Shown here: positions 47,620 through 59,600 of the stretch, piece by piece
Layout of the letters: the number at the start of each line of letters is the position of its first letter
How positions within the stretch are numbered: the stretch's first letter is position 1
Origin: Cotesia glomerata
Lineage: Eukaryota; Arthropoda; Insecta; Hymenoptera; Braconidae
Reading direction: 5' to 3'
Length of the DNA: 64,000 bases
Assembly: GCF_020080835.1 (NCBI RefSeq)
Contig: NC_058167.1
Span: 3,162,659-3,226,658, forward strand
Translations under genes and position numbers: made by a program
The notes under the pieces: generated by a model
The model's database searches: none
The model's input: only the letters and a program-made list of their open reading frames with translations
What the model was told of the DNA's origin: nothing

Positions 47620-48765
47620 CAATGAACGTAACTAAATTTTTCTTGGGTCAAAAGGGTTTTCAATTAATTTCAGAAATTCATTTATCATCAAAATGGTATT
47701 TTTGGTTCAAGATGATTTCTTTTATGTCAAGTTAACTCTTTTATCAGTGTAACTTGAATAAATGTCAGTAAAACTCCTGAAATTCGGCCAGAGACTATTA
47801 CTTACAGTGGAATAAACCAGATTTAGTCAGACGGTAGAATTTAAATTATTATGTCATTAAAGTTAGCCGACGTTCTAAATTTTTTGATTTTTTTTTAATA
47901 CTCAAATTAAAACAAAAAAATTTTTTTTAAAATTGCACTTACAGTTTTTGAAGTTTTTTAGACGTGCAATATTTTTTTTTATTTTTTTGTAATGATTTTT
48001 TCAATAAAAAAAAATTATAAAAATTTTTAAATGTCGGCTAACTTAATTTTCATAAATTATTTCACAATTTCGGAAAAATATATTTTCATCATAAGTGTCA
48101 AGTTAATCGCAAACATATAATAATTGTATATACATTAGACGGTTACTAAGTATATATTTACATGTTCTTTTTTACTTTCACTTTACTAATTCTGTTATCC
48201 TTATATATAACTTTATTGCGATGATAACAATAATCCCCGTACTCCATAATTGGAATAATAATATAAATATTTAAAATGCCATAATATTATATTAACTATT
48301 TTAACATAGGCTTCAGACGCTTTCACAACCGCTATATTCCAGAAATTATAAACTACTTTGTTTATTTGAGATTGGTCAGCCCCTCTCCCCCCTTTTCCCA
48401 TCTTCTATTTTCCCGGATTAATTTAATTTTCATGATTGATTTTTCTGAAATTATTCATTGTATTATGTGATAGTACAATATTTTTGTAATTCGCAATAAA
48501 ATATTTCTATCATATATATTCTCTATGCCCCATTTTTTATTCGGAACTTTTATACTACGTATAATTACTCTAAATCGATGAAAATGAGATTCCCATAAAA
48601 CATAAATGTATGTATAAATTAATTCATAAATACTATGTATATTATTACTTGGATGCATATTGTAACTCAAGTATAAAAATATTAAAATTCATAAAAAAAA
48701 AAAAGTTTAAAATAATTTCATAAGAATTTATAATTTTGGAAATCAGTCTTATTGTTGAATCGACA
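47620..48765. other. Non-coding interval with a MITE fragment
   Basis: About 47640-47756 carries words of the CTCAAGAAAAT MITE family (TTTTTCTTGGGTCAAAAGGG, GGTTCAAGATGATTTCTT) and ends ACTCTTTTATCAGTG, the usual terminus, so it is a fragment of that family. The rest is AT-rich with no recognised gene. Confidence 0.5.
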
Positions 48766-48994
48766 GAGTCGCTGGTGGGGGTCGGGTGACGGCGGACGCT
48801 AAGACAACGCGATCGTCAGTTTCTCACGTCAACAAATGTCTTTGTTATTTGTTACGGTGTTGTTTGTGTGTTCGCTAATTTTTTATGTGTTGTTTAATTG
48901 AAATAAAATTATTTTAAAATTATTAATAATTTATTTTGAAAGTGTTTTAAAATAGAATAACAGATATTTCATTTGTGTCTGAAGATATTAAAAA
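48766..48994 (+). other. Candidate first exon or promoter-proximal region
   Basis: A local rise in GC (GGTGGGGGTCGGGTGACGG at about 48773) within AT-rich DNA. It is followed by sequence ending AAGATATTAAAAAA and then GTAAGTAAATGG, a strong splice donor at 48995. This could be the non-coding 5' exon of the gene whose exons follow at 50063, 52051 and 52355. There is no transcript evidence. Confidence 0.3.
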
Positions 48995-49379
48995 AGTAAG
49001 TAAATGGTATGAATAAATTTTATTAAAATTAATAATACTATTTTATTAATATTGTATTAATAATATTACTAGTAAAAATAATCAGAGAAATGTATTGATT
49101 AATACCTAAAGATTTTCATCAGTGAATAAAAAGAAAATATTGATTGTTGATGTTATAAAAACTATCAAATTGTGGTTATAAATTTATAATTTGGATGGAT
49201 ATAACTTTTTTTAATTGTTTTCAAAATTGTAGATTTTTTTTTTACATTCGATTTGTTTGCAAGATTGTAATGTCTTTGAAATTAAAATAATGATAAAATT
49301 TGATCAAAATAAACTTTTCAATAAATTTTTAACTTTCAGTAGTTAAAGTCAATCAATTTAATATTTTATTCAATTTCTT

Positions 49380-49908
49380 CGTTTAAAGTCCTAGGAAGCT
49401 ATTCTTTCTATTCTCGAGAGGATTTCACGGTGTTTATAAGTGTATGGATATGTGTTTGTGTTGGTGTGGATGAGTGTATGTGTGTGTGTATACGTTTCTC
49501 ATATTTTCGAACGGTTTGAAAGATTTGATTGCGCTTAGTAGCATTTGCAAGAGTTTTCCCAATTTTTAATTTCCTGATAACTTAAACGAGTTTAGTTGGA
49601 CAGATTATGAAAAATTTTCAAAAAAAAAATTAGAAAAACGGTTGACCCTGAAGGCCATCCCTGCAACTTCCCGCTAATTCCATACCTAGGAGCTTAAAAT
49701 TGCACTTATGACGTTTTCGAGCTCTTCGAGTTCAAAAATACAATTTATGTGTTATTTTGAGCTCTCCAAGCTCAAAAGTCTTATCAAAATTCGATAAAAC
49801 ACGATTTTTCAAACTGCTGTAACTTTTCAATAAATCAACCGATTCTCACAACTTGGAAATCATGAACTTTTCAATTTTTTTTTAATTATTGATTTTCATA
49901 GCGGGAAG
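49380..49908. mobile_element. Dispersed GAGCTC-palindrome repeat, rearranged copies in opposite orientation
   Basis: 49380-49560 resembles the internal part of the family in reverse (AAAGTCCTAGGAAGC, then a GT-rich run). 49622-49908 is a forward, shortened copy starting AAAATTAGAAAAACGG with GAGCTCTTCGAGTTC and ending AGCGGGAAGTG. Two insertions or an internal inversion would explain the pair. Confidence 0.6.
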
Positions 49909-50062
49909 TGAAAGAATAAAAATAATTATTTTTTTGTATTTCATGCATTCGTAGATTTTATTCATGAAATAGTAAGAACAGATTTTAGATCTTAACCGAA
50001 TACTTATCGTTAATTTTAACTATTTATTTTATTTTTAATAATATATTGATGAATGTTTCAGC

Positions 50063-50311
50063 CGTTTCGAAAATGCTCGAAATTTTCCAAGTTGGGAAAC
50101 AGTATCCAAGGGATCAGCTACAATTCCATAAAGATTTGGATACCTATGAACAGCAGTCAAATCACCAGCTCTTTTCATACCACTCGAAAACTATGGCTGC
50201 TGTTCAGAAAAGGTACAGAAAACATAATGAAAACTCGAGTTGGGAGCTGTACGAAGCGACCTTTCATTGTGTAAAAGGGTTAAAAAAAAATTTACCTCAG
50301 GATAAGAATGT
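50063..50311 (+). CDS. Candidate internal exon of an unrecognised gene
   Basis: An open stretch preceded by a good 3' splice site (GATGAATGTTTCAG) and followed by GTAAGTG. Read in the frame with SKMLEIFQVGKQYPRDQLQF and KTMAAVQKRYRKHNENSSWE, it has natural amino-acid composition, rich in Gln, Lys and His, and is largely helical. No family is recognised. It ends one codon position short of a full codon (if the GTAAGT donor is used), and joining it to the exon at 52051 in that phase meets a stop, so the gene model is unresolved. Confidence 0.45.
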
Positions 50312-50315
50312 GTAA

Positions 50316-51350
50316 GTGAAACGATTACATATCAATCTATTGAATCGTAACTAATAAAAGACTTTATTAAGTATTAAAAAAATTTAATTGTTTGGAAACA
50401 ATTGATTTACTTATTACGCATGAATAAAAGAAAAAATAACATTTATTTTTAACTAATGATTAATTTTTAGTAATTAACAAACGTTTGAAACAGTATTTAT
50501 TATTGTTGAACCATTATTAATTTTTGATTTACTATTATCTATTTTAATTTGCATCTTATTTCGTTGTTATCTTGTTCGGGGTAAGATGTGAAGATCATTC
50601 ATAAATAGACAGAGCCAAAAATTATTATAATGGAAATGAAAACTATGGTAACTGTTACAAAAACTAGTTCATCGTGAATATATTGTCTTCATTATTTATA
50701 TAAAATCAATGTACCAAATTTAATATAATTTTCTGTCATAGTTATGAGAATATAAATAGTGTCGAAAGAGAATTTTTATGCTTTTAAGTTTTTTTTATTA
50801 AATTCCCTCAATGTATAAAAGTAGCAGAACTAAAACAAAATTCATTTTAAAGAAAAAATTTGATATAGAATTTTTAGCTTTGGGATTTTTAAACTTTAAG
50901 AATTTTAAATATTTATGATTATCTGATAATTATAAGAAGAACGTCTGTGATGAACTTTAAAAATACTCTTCAAAAGTCGTATCTAATTTTCCAACTACAA
51001 TAAATATCTAGATATTAATAAAAAAAATTTAGAAATCTGAATTAATAATATAGATAACATTAAATCTAATTAAAATGTCAGCGTCATATTGGCTGAGTAG
51101 TCTAAGTACTTAGACTACCTGAACAATGAGTTGACATTACGAACATGGGTTTTTTCTGTAGTTTCCCCATGTCACTGTGTCTATAGTTTAGGCAAAGGGT
51201 AAATAAAGTACAATAAAGAGTAAATACAGTACAGTAATATACAAGTCGGTTTACAGCCGTACATGCCTAATGTGGAATAATCTGCACACTTCAAATTAAT
51301 CACCAAACCTGTATTAAGATCTGTAATCTATAAGAAACGGAATGAATAGT
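50316..51350. other. Non-coding, AT-rich interval (possible intron)
   Basis: No coding region is seen. At 51070-51330 there is a somewhat less AT-rich part with direct words (CTAAGTACTTAGACTAC, itself a small palindrome; GTAAATAAAGTAC repeated as GTAAATACAGTAC), possibly an old repeat. Confidence 0.4.
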
Positions 51351-51960
51351 ACACAGAAATAAGGTTCAGTTGACCCAAAAAAATGTTTTTCTTTCTAATT
51401 ATTTTCTTGAGTAAAAAAAATTTTTTTTTGACACAAGAAATTTAAATTATTTCAACAAAAGAGATTCTCTTGCTTTAGGAAATACATATCTTGATCCAAG
51501 AAAATTTATTTAAGTCGAGAAAATCTTTTTGTTTTAAGAAAATTCGGCTTCTTGTTCCAAAAAATTGAAAATCTCGATGAAGTAAATTTTCGTTAATTTT
51601 TTTATTGATTAGCATATCAAATGGAAAGATAAAAAAATATTGAATCATTTTTTTCTCCAGATAACATAAAATGGGTATCGAATATTCAAAAGAAAAATTT
51701 TCTCAATGTGTGAAAATTTTTTTCTCTGCTGAAGTAGGTGGCGCTGCTTTCATAAAGTATCTAAAAATCTTGATCAAATACAAAAAATTATTGTATCAAG
51801 TATTTATGATAATTTGAATCAAGAAAAAATAACCCACCAAGAATAGAATTTCAAGAAAATTTTCTACTTCAGCCAATACAACTTTGGTCTTCCTTCAGGC
51901 ACCCGAAAATTTTCTTGAGCTAAAAATTTTGTTCTCCAATCAAGAAATTTTTCTTTCTGT

Positions 51961-51962
<2 letters not shown>
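51351..51962. mobile_element. 612-bp foldback element (ACACAGAAA ends), CTCAAGAAAAT family
   Basis: ACACAGAAA at the left is inverted in TTTCTGTGT at the right. Within it AAGAAAATTTT, TTGAGTAAAAAAAATTT and TCAAGAAA words recur in both orientations. It is non-coding, and lies immediately upstream of a TAA microsatellite in the presumed intron. Confidence 0.65.

Positions 51963-52002
<40 letters not shown>
51963..52002. repeat. (TAA)n microsatellite
   Basis: About 13 TAA units directly abutting the right end of the foldback element. Confidence 0.95.
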
Positions 52003-52050
52003 TATCTCATAAGAGTAGATTAATTAAAATGAACAAACTTCTCATTTTAG

Positions 52051-52150
52051 ATAATACTGTCCAGTGAAGCTGATAATCCGAATGAACCGCGAAAGGAATG
52101 CGTTCGTAGTGAAGGAGTGGAAACACCAGCACAACCACAATCCTTTAAAG
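52051..52150 (+). CDS. Candidate 100-bp internal exon
   Basis: Flanked by CTTCTCATTTTAG and AAAG followed by GTATAATAC. Open in the frame that reads ILSSEADNPNEPRKECV; acidic and Pro-rich. Its 100-base length leaves a phase that does not connect cleanly with either neighbouring candidate exon, so either a splice site is mis-chosen or the gene is decayed. Confidence 0.4.
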
Positions 52151-52354
52151 GTATAATACGTTTACACTTCTGCACACATGTATATTTCATTTCTTTAATA
52201 TTTGAAAATCATTTTAAACTTCATTTCGAAATAAAAAAACTACACATACATCACAATATAAAGACTAATAAACTTCCATGAACAATCACACAAACAAAAA
52301 CACACACTCACTATAGGTACTAAAAAAATATTATAATAATTAAATTGATTTCAG

Positions 52355-53441
52355 GTTAAAAAGCCCAAGAAATCATGGGAACAAAAGTTCGCAGATAGAA
52401 TGAGCGGGAAGAAGAAAGAAAGAAAAGGAAAAAACCAGAAAAAGACGCTGGAAGAAAGTGTAGTAGATGAATATGTAAAAGTATTGTCAGAATGGATAAT
52501 TGATAATCCTGATAACTTGCCAGAAAAATTAAATTTGATAAAGAATTGTGGAGAAAAGATAGCTGAAATGGATGGAAAGAAAGATCAAATAACATTCCCA
52601 AAGGTAGATTCTAGTGAAGATGAGGAAGGAAATATATCAGAAATAGAGAATGAAGAAAACACACATGAAGAAGAAATAGAAATAAATAACGTCGCAGAAA
52701 ATATAGCGATACTAGGTGTACAAAATAACAGTGAAGAAGAGAGGTTAACAAGAAGAGACAAGAAAAAAAAAACGAGAAGAAAAGAAAAAAGAAAAAAAGA
52801 GAAAGCAGAAGGAAGATAATGAAGTATCACTGCCGAAAAGAAAAAAATGTCTGGAAGAAGATAAAAGAAAGAAAAAAGAAAAAGAAGCAGAGGAAAATAA
52901 AGAGAACGAGAAAATGAACGAAGACATGGAAACGATCTTTAATGATGAAAACAAAGAGAATACACCGAACAAAAGTGACAAGAGTATAACGAAACCGGTA
53001 AAACAAGATTATAAACAAATTGAATGGGTGGAAGAAAACAGAGAGGAAAAAAATAAACAAACTGGAAGTACACAAGAACCTATTGCAGAAATTCAAAAAA
53101 TGAGAGAAGATATTGAAGCGAAAAAAGGAGTGGAAGAAAAAGAGCAAAATGATAATTTTTCAAATGCAGAAATAATGTATCACGAAAATATGAAAAGTGA
53201 CTTGAGTATTCAGGAAAATCAGGTAACGGTAGAAGATCTATTACAGATATTGATAAAGGAAGAAGTATTGAAGGAAAGGAAAGAAGGATACGTGATCGAG
53301 TTGGAAGATTTAAAAGAAATGAATGATGAAATAAAAAGTTATTTAAGAGAGCATTCAATAATGGTGAATGAGTTAGAAAAAATGGCAACTACAGAGGTTA
53401 TGCAATCGGTATATTATTCATTACAAAATGGCGCAGTTTAA
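52355..53441 (+). pseudogene. Lys/Glu-rich coiled-coil protein, last exon with a frameshift
   Basis: Begins after the splice acceptor TTGATTTCAG with VKKPKKSWEQKFADRM. Very charged, with Lys/Arg clusters (nuclear-localisation-like, e.g. RRKEKRKKEK) and acidic stretches (SSEDEEGNISEIENEENTHE). The first frame ends at 52819. A +1 shift inside the A-rich tract at about 52766-52805 leads into a second frame that is open from there through 52914 to 53441 (EVSLPKRKKCLEEDKRK..., ending VYYSLQNGAV). The C-terminal 100 residues look helical. No known domain. It may be a real gene with an assembly or sequencing error in the homopolymer, or a pseudogene. Satellite DNA starts 47 bases after the stop. Confidence 0.5.
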
Positions 53442-53487
53442 AAATTGAAAGAGTGAAGATTAAAATAAATGTGACATAGGCAGAACA

Positions 53488-54810
53488 AAAATAAAAAAAG
53501 TTATTTTATTCCTTCTTTATCATGACCTAATTAATTACTTTTAATAATGATCCTACTGATATCTGATCATTGCATTTTTTTTCCCGCGAATTGAACGGTC
53601 ACCAGTTCAAATATAAACGGGCGTGCAATTTCTTATTTGTTTGAGTAATTAATAAAGAAAATTCTGTATTTTTTCTTTATTATTATACAATTAATTATTT
53701 TTAACAGTAATCCTCCCAATTATCTGATCATTGCAATAATTTCCGCAGCGAATACAACGGTCATCTGTTCAAAAATAAACGGGTGTGCATTGTCATGTTT
53801 ATTAAGTTAATTAATGAATAAAATTATTTTTTTCGTTTTTTATTATTATATAATTCATAATTTTTAATAATAAGCACCCGACCTATCTGATCATTGTATT
53901 TTTTTTTGCACGCGAATAGAACGGCCATCCGTTTGAAAATAAACAGGCGCGCAATGTCTTGTTTGTTGGGTTAATTAATGAAAAAAATTTTTTTTTCTTC
54001 TTTATTATTATATAATTAATCATTTTTTAAATTAATCCCCTCATTTATCTGATCATTGCAATTTTTTTGCCCGCGAACAGAATGGTCACCCGTTTAAATA
54101 TAAGCGCGCGTGCATTTTTTATTTTGTTAGGTTAATTAACGAACAAAATAATTTTTCCTTTTTTTTCTTATTAAGTAATTAATCATTTTTAATAGTAATC
54201 TCCCCAATTATCTGATGATTGCAATTGTTTTGGCCGCGAACAGGACGGATACCCGTTTAACAATGAACGGGCGTGCAATTTCTTGTTTGTTAAGTTAATT
54301 AATTAAGAAAATTATTTTCTTTCTTTTTTATTTTTATATAATTAATCATTTTTTAAAATAATCCCCTCAGTTATCTAATCATTGCAATTATTTTCCTCAT
54401 TAATAGGACGGTGTGCAATTCGTTTGGTCTGAAACTAATTAATAGAGAAAATTATTATCTTTACTTAATTATCAGTATATAATGAATCATTGGAAATGAT
54501 AATCCCTTCAGTCAGTCAATTATTATGATTTTTATTTTTAACAATTTATAGTTAACCCGTGCAAAATTAAACGGGCGGGCAGTTTGTTCAATACTAAGTC
54601 TAACAAAATTATTCTTTTTAAATAATTTTTATCATACAATAAATCACCTTTTTTAATAATCCTCTCAATAAGTTGATTATTATTATTTTTATTCGTAGCA
54701 ATTTGAAGTTCATATATGCAAAATTAAACGGGCAGGCAGTTTATAAATATTAGGTCTAAAAATTAACGAAATCCTTTTTTTTTATAACTTTTATTATATA
54801 ATTAATTAGG
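53488..54810 (-). repeat. Satellite array 2, opposite orientation to array 1
   Basis: About eight monomers in reverse orientation (GATCATTGCAAT...GAACGGTCACC...AAATAAACGGGCGTGC...). The first two or three are nearly the same as 62965-63360. The last ones (54400-54800) are more diverged and AT-rich, as expected at the edge of an array. No genes. Confidence 0.93.
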
Positions 54811-54944
54811 AATTTTAATTGCGCGCATACTCGCGCGCTCTAATCCTGAACCAATAAGGAATCAGTGTCCATGTTTTCGAGTTATTTCGATACTAAGCTA
54901 ATTTCAGTCAACTATCGATTTTCATATCATATAATAGTAAGTAA

Positions 54945-54979
<35 letters not shown>

Positions 54980-55137
54980 GTACAGAACCTCACTTAAAAG
55001 TTGGGTTAAAAAGCTGTCGTAAGTGCACATGTTCTAATAAACCTCTATTCACATCGATTTATAATCAGAATCTTATAGTTACAATTATTAAATATTAATT
55101 TAATTATTCAATTAAAAATTTTTGTAACAAACACAAA
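54811..55137 (+). other. Upstream region of the MATH gene
   Basis: Between satellite and ATG. Contains GCGCGCATACTCGCGCGC (54821-54838), a small GC-rich palindrome, and an (AAT)n run at 54944-54980. It may include promoter and 5' UTR; no clear TATA box position can be fixed. Confidence 0.35.
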
Positions 55138-56155
55138 ATGTTTGAAGATACCAGAGAACGTCAAGTTCTTAGAACAGTAGCAACAGGTAAATCCAGTTGT
55201 CAAAAACACTTAATAACTTACAGTTGGGAAATTAATGAGATAGCATCATTTATTAAGTATGCAAGAGCATCAGAAGAAGATGTTGCTATATACTCTCCTA
55301 CTTTCACGACTGGTGCGAAAGCAGTGTGGCCAGATCGTGCGATTTTTTTACCCCCACTTTGTACCGCTTTTCAATGTAGTCAGATGAGAGTGGCCTACAA
55401 AGTGGGGGTAAGAAAAGAGCACGTTCTGGCCACACTGTGCGAAAGTCAGAGATTTGTGGTGTCTCGAAATGAAGGTTAAAAAAGACGATGAGTCATCTAA
55501 AAATAAATCATGGTTGTCGATAAATTTGATGCTAAAAATTCAATGTGTAAAAGTCAAAACTCAATATAAGTTTTTCGTATTGAACCATAAAAAAGAAAAA
55601 ATTGGAGGTGGTTGTCCGAATTACAATGAGTCATCAGATGCTTGGCTTTATTACTTATTTAATGGAATAAATGTTGGTTGCGGAATTTCTCAATTTATAA
55701 AAATTGAAGAGTTACTGCAAAAAAAAAATGAATTTATTGAAAATGAGACTTTGACCGTGGGAATTGAATTGATTGTCTACGATGAGTACATGTTGAGCGA
55801 AAGTATTATTAAGAAGCGAATATATTCAAAAAGAAAGATCAGCGACGACAACCACGATGTCTTAAATATAAAAAAAAGATGCGAAGCTGACAAGTATCGT
55901 CCTCAATCGCTCAAGCAAATGTGCGAATATTCTCTATGTAAAACTCTGAATTTTGAAAATGCGATACGGATTATGATTTTGGCGGATCGTCACGATGATA
56001 AGCAGTTGAAGGAATTGGCTATTGATTATGTGATTAAAAATTTTAAAAAATTTAAAGAAACTGAAGAGTTTACAGCTTTAGAACAGACTCAAATGTCTCT
56101 GTTTTTGGTTATTCTTAAAAAATCTGCGGCTGTTGGAACAATATGGTAAGTTGAT
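55138..56155 (+). pseudogene. MATH-domain (SPOP/TDPOZ-like) gene disrupted by a MITE
   Basis: The N-terminal part (55138-55313) begins MFEDTRERQVLRTV and enters a MATH domain (ITYSWEINEIASF, IYSPTF). After the inserted MITE the frame resumes shifted by one and continues LEMKVKKDDESS...WLSINLMLKIQCV, the rest of the MATH fold. A basic stretch then leads directly to the 3-box/BACK-like C-terminus (MCEYSLCKTLNFENAIRIM, LADRHDDKQLKELAIDYV) known from SPOP. The BTB domain that normally lies between (about 100 residues) is absent. SPOP-type proteins are Cullin-3 substrate adaptors binding targets through MATH. At the 3' end ACAATATG is followed by GTAAGT and, at 56219, TTTTAG then ATTAATATGA, giving a stop soon after splicing. 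The insertion makes full translation impossible. Confidence 0.82.
55322..55437. mobile_element. 116-bp hAT-type MITE with 8-bp target duplication
   Basis: CAGTGTGGCCAGATCGTGCG at the left and its near inverse at the right (reverse strand CAGTGTGGCCAGAACGTGC), with arms similar over about 40 bases including TTACCCCCACTTTGTA. It is flanked by perfect direct repeats TGCGAAAG (55314-55321 and 55438-55445). CAGTG-type ends plus 8-bp duplications are the hallmark of hAT elements. It lies within the MATH coding sequence and, with the duplication, adds 124 bases, shifting the frame. Confidence 0.96.
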
Positions 56156-56224
56156 GTAATTATTTTATTATATAATAGAAAACATATTATTAATTGATTT
56201 CTCATTCCATTTGTTTTAGATTAA

Positions 56225-56614
56225 TATGAAGGATTTCTATAATATGCTTATTTCTTTTACTACTGCCAGTTCTTCGAAGATTCAAGCACAATTCGTTTTA
56301 TAATATACATTTTGCTGCCAATTTTTTATAATAAGTGTTATAAAATCAGTTTTTTTTTTTTAAAATATAATTTAAAAGTTTTGTAATTTTTTAGAATAAT
56401 ATTGTAACTGATTTTAGATATTGTGAAGATAAATCTTAGACGGAATACTTTTAATTGAGTGTTATGAGCTTGAGTTACAAATCCTCTGATACTATTTTTG
56501 CATTTAACTTTATCATAAACGGTCAGACAAATTATCTTTTCATGTTCCATTAGTATCTGTATCATTTTTGAGTTTTAAATTCCATCAATAGTTGAATTTA
56601 ACAATAGTTATAAG
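56225..56614. other. 3' flank of the MATH gene
   Basis: AT-rich, with AATAA-like signals but no further gene; satellite begins near 56615. Confidence 0.4.
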
Positions 56615-59600
56615 AATTACTTTATTCCTTCAAAATTATTACACAATTGATCTTCTTAGTAATGAACCCCCTACCCAACAGATCATAGCTATAATTTCGT
56701 TGCGAATATTTCGTTCACACGTTCGAAATTAAACGGACATGCAATTTCCTGGGAAGAAGCTTCAATAATTAAGACAATTTTTTTATTATTCTTGATTAGT
56801 TTTACATAATTAAGCATATTCAATACAAATACCCTCAACAAACAGGTCATTGCAATTTTTTTTTCCGCGCGAATTGAAAGGCCAACCGTTTAAAATTAAA
56901 CGGACATGCCATTTCTTAATTATTAGGATACATAATAGAGACAATTTTTTTTTTCCTAATTATTTTTATATAACTAATCATATATAATATCAATACTCCC
57001 AGAATAAAGGTCATTGCAATTTTTTTTCCCTCGAATTGAAGGGTCAACCGTTAAAGATTAAACTGGCGTGAAATTTTTTTGGGTTACAAGTCAAATAATT
57101 AAAGTTACTAAAATTTTTCATGTTTATTACGATATAATTAATCATTTTTAATACCAATACCTCCAACAATCCAATCATCGCCATTACTCTCCCCGCAAAT
57201 ATAACGGTCGCCCATTCAAACATAAACACACGTGCAAATTCTTGTTTGTTAAAGTAATTAATGAAGAAAATTATTTTCTTTCTTCATTATTATTATATAA
57301 TTAATAATTTTTGATAATAATCTCCCTAGTTATCAGATCATTGCAATTTTTCTTCCCGTGAATAAAACAGCCACTCGTTTAAAAATAAACAGGCGTGAAA
57401 TCCCTTGTTTATTCGATTAATTAATGGAGAAATTTATCTTTTTTATTTTTTATTATGATAAAATTATTCATTTTTAAGATATAAGTATTTAAGAGGGATG
57501 TGGATCAATGGAAAAAATGATACTGCATCTTAGGTCGTTGATCCACATCCCTCTTAAATACTTATTTTTTATGTTTAATTTTGGATCTTAACAGTTATAT
57601 TAATCATTTTTATTAAGTATACCCCTCATTCTCTGATCAATGCAATTATTTTAGTAGTTAATATAACGGTTACCCGTTCTAGAATAAACGGGCAAACAAT
57701 TTCTTGTTTGTTAGATTAATCTATGGAGAAAAATTTTTTTATTCTTCTTTATAATTTTGTAATTAATCATTTTAAATGAGAATACTACCTGTTATCTGAT
57801 TATTGCAATTTTTTTGCCCGAAAATATAACGGTCACCCATTTAAAAATAAACAGGCGTGCAATTCTTTGTTCGAGAAGTTAATTAATGAAAAAAATTATC
57901 CTTTCTCTCCTTTATTAATATGTAATTAATCACCTCAAATAAGAATACCTCCCGTTATATGATCATTGCAATTATTTTCTGCGCGTAGAGAACGGTCAAC
58001 CGTTCAGAATTGAACGGGCGTGCAATTTCTTCTTTGTTAGGTTAATCAATAAAGAAAATTATTGTTTTTCTTTTTTATTATTGTATAAATAATAATTTTT
58101 AACATGAATTTTCCCTATTAACTGATCATTGCAATTATTTCAGCAGCGAATAGCACGGTCACCCGTTTAAAAATAAACGGACATGCACTTTTTTGTTTGT
58201 TCGGTTAATTAATATAGAAAATAATTTCTTTCCTACTTTTACTATATAATTATATTACTATATAATTAATCATTTTGAACAATAATCCCCCCAGGTACCT
58301 GATAATTGCAATTTTATTGCCCGTGAATAGAACGGTTACCCGTTTGAAAATAAACGGGCGTACAATTTCTAGTTTGTTTGGTTAATTTAGAAAAAAAAAT
58401 TATTTTTTATATCTTCTTAATGATTATATAACTAATCATTTACAATTATAATCCCCCCAGTTATCTGATTATTTCAATTTTTTCTCCCGTGAATAGAATA
58501 GTGACCCGTTTAAAAATAAACGGGTGTGCAATTTCTTGTTTGTTAAATTTATCTACGGAAAAAATTATTTTTTTTGTTCTTTATTACAGTATAATTAATC
58601 ATTTTTAATAATAATCCCCCAAGTTATCTGATCATCGCAATTATTTTAGCTGCGAATGGAACGGTCACCTATTTGAAAATAAACGGGCGTGCAATTCCTC
58701 GTGTATAAGGTGAAATAATTGAATCAATTATTGTTTTTTTTTTTTGATGATTCTTATATAATTAATCACATTTGAAACTAATACACCCAGCAAACATTTT
58801 ATTGCAATTATTGTGTCTGAAAATATAACGGTCACCCGTTTAAAAATAAACGGGCGTGCAATTTCTAGTTTGTTAGGTTAATTAATTAAGAAAACTATTT
58901 TTTTTCTTTTGCATTCTTATGTAATGAATTTATCGAAATAAGAATACCACTTGGTATCTGATGATTGCAAATTTTTTGCCCGTAAATAGAACGGTCACCC
59001 GTTTAAAGATCAACGGGCGTGAAATTTCTTGTTTGTTAGGTTAACTAATGGAGAAAATTATTTTTTTCTTCTTCAATATGACTATATAATTGATTATTTT
59101 AAATAATTGTCCTCTCCCCCCTCTAGTTATCTGATCATTGTAATAATTTTAGCTGCGAATAAAACGGTCACTCGTTTAGAAATTAACGGGCATGCAAGTT
59201 CTTGTCTGTTAGGTTAATTAATGAAGAAAATTATTCTTTTTCTTCATTAATATTATGTAATTAATCATCTTAAATAAAAATACCACCCACTATGTGATCA
59301 TTGCCATTATTTTACCGTGACTAAATCGGTCACCTTTAAAAAAAAAAAAAAAATGGCTCGCCATTTCTTCTTTGTTAGGTTAGTCAATGAAGAAAATTAC
59401 TTTTTTTCTTCTCTGTTATCATATAATTTATAATCTTCAATAATTATCCCCCCAGTTATCTATTCATTACAACTTTTTTGCCTGAGAATAGAACGGTCAC
59501 TCGTTTAAAAATAACTGAGCGTGCAATATCTAGTTTGTTCGATGAATTAAGTAAAAAAATTATTTTTTTTCTCCTTTATTATTATATAATTAATTATTTT

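Noticed and set aside
52585..53388. Ser/Phe/Leu-rich ORFs on the minus strand
   Set aside because: Mirror frames of the Lys/Glu-rich coding strand.
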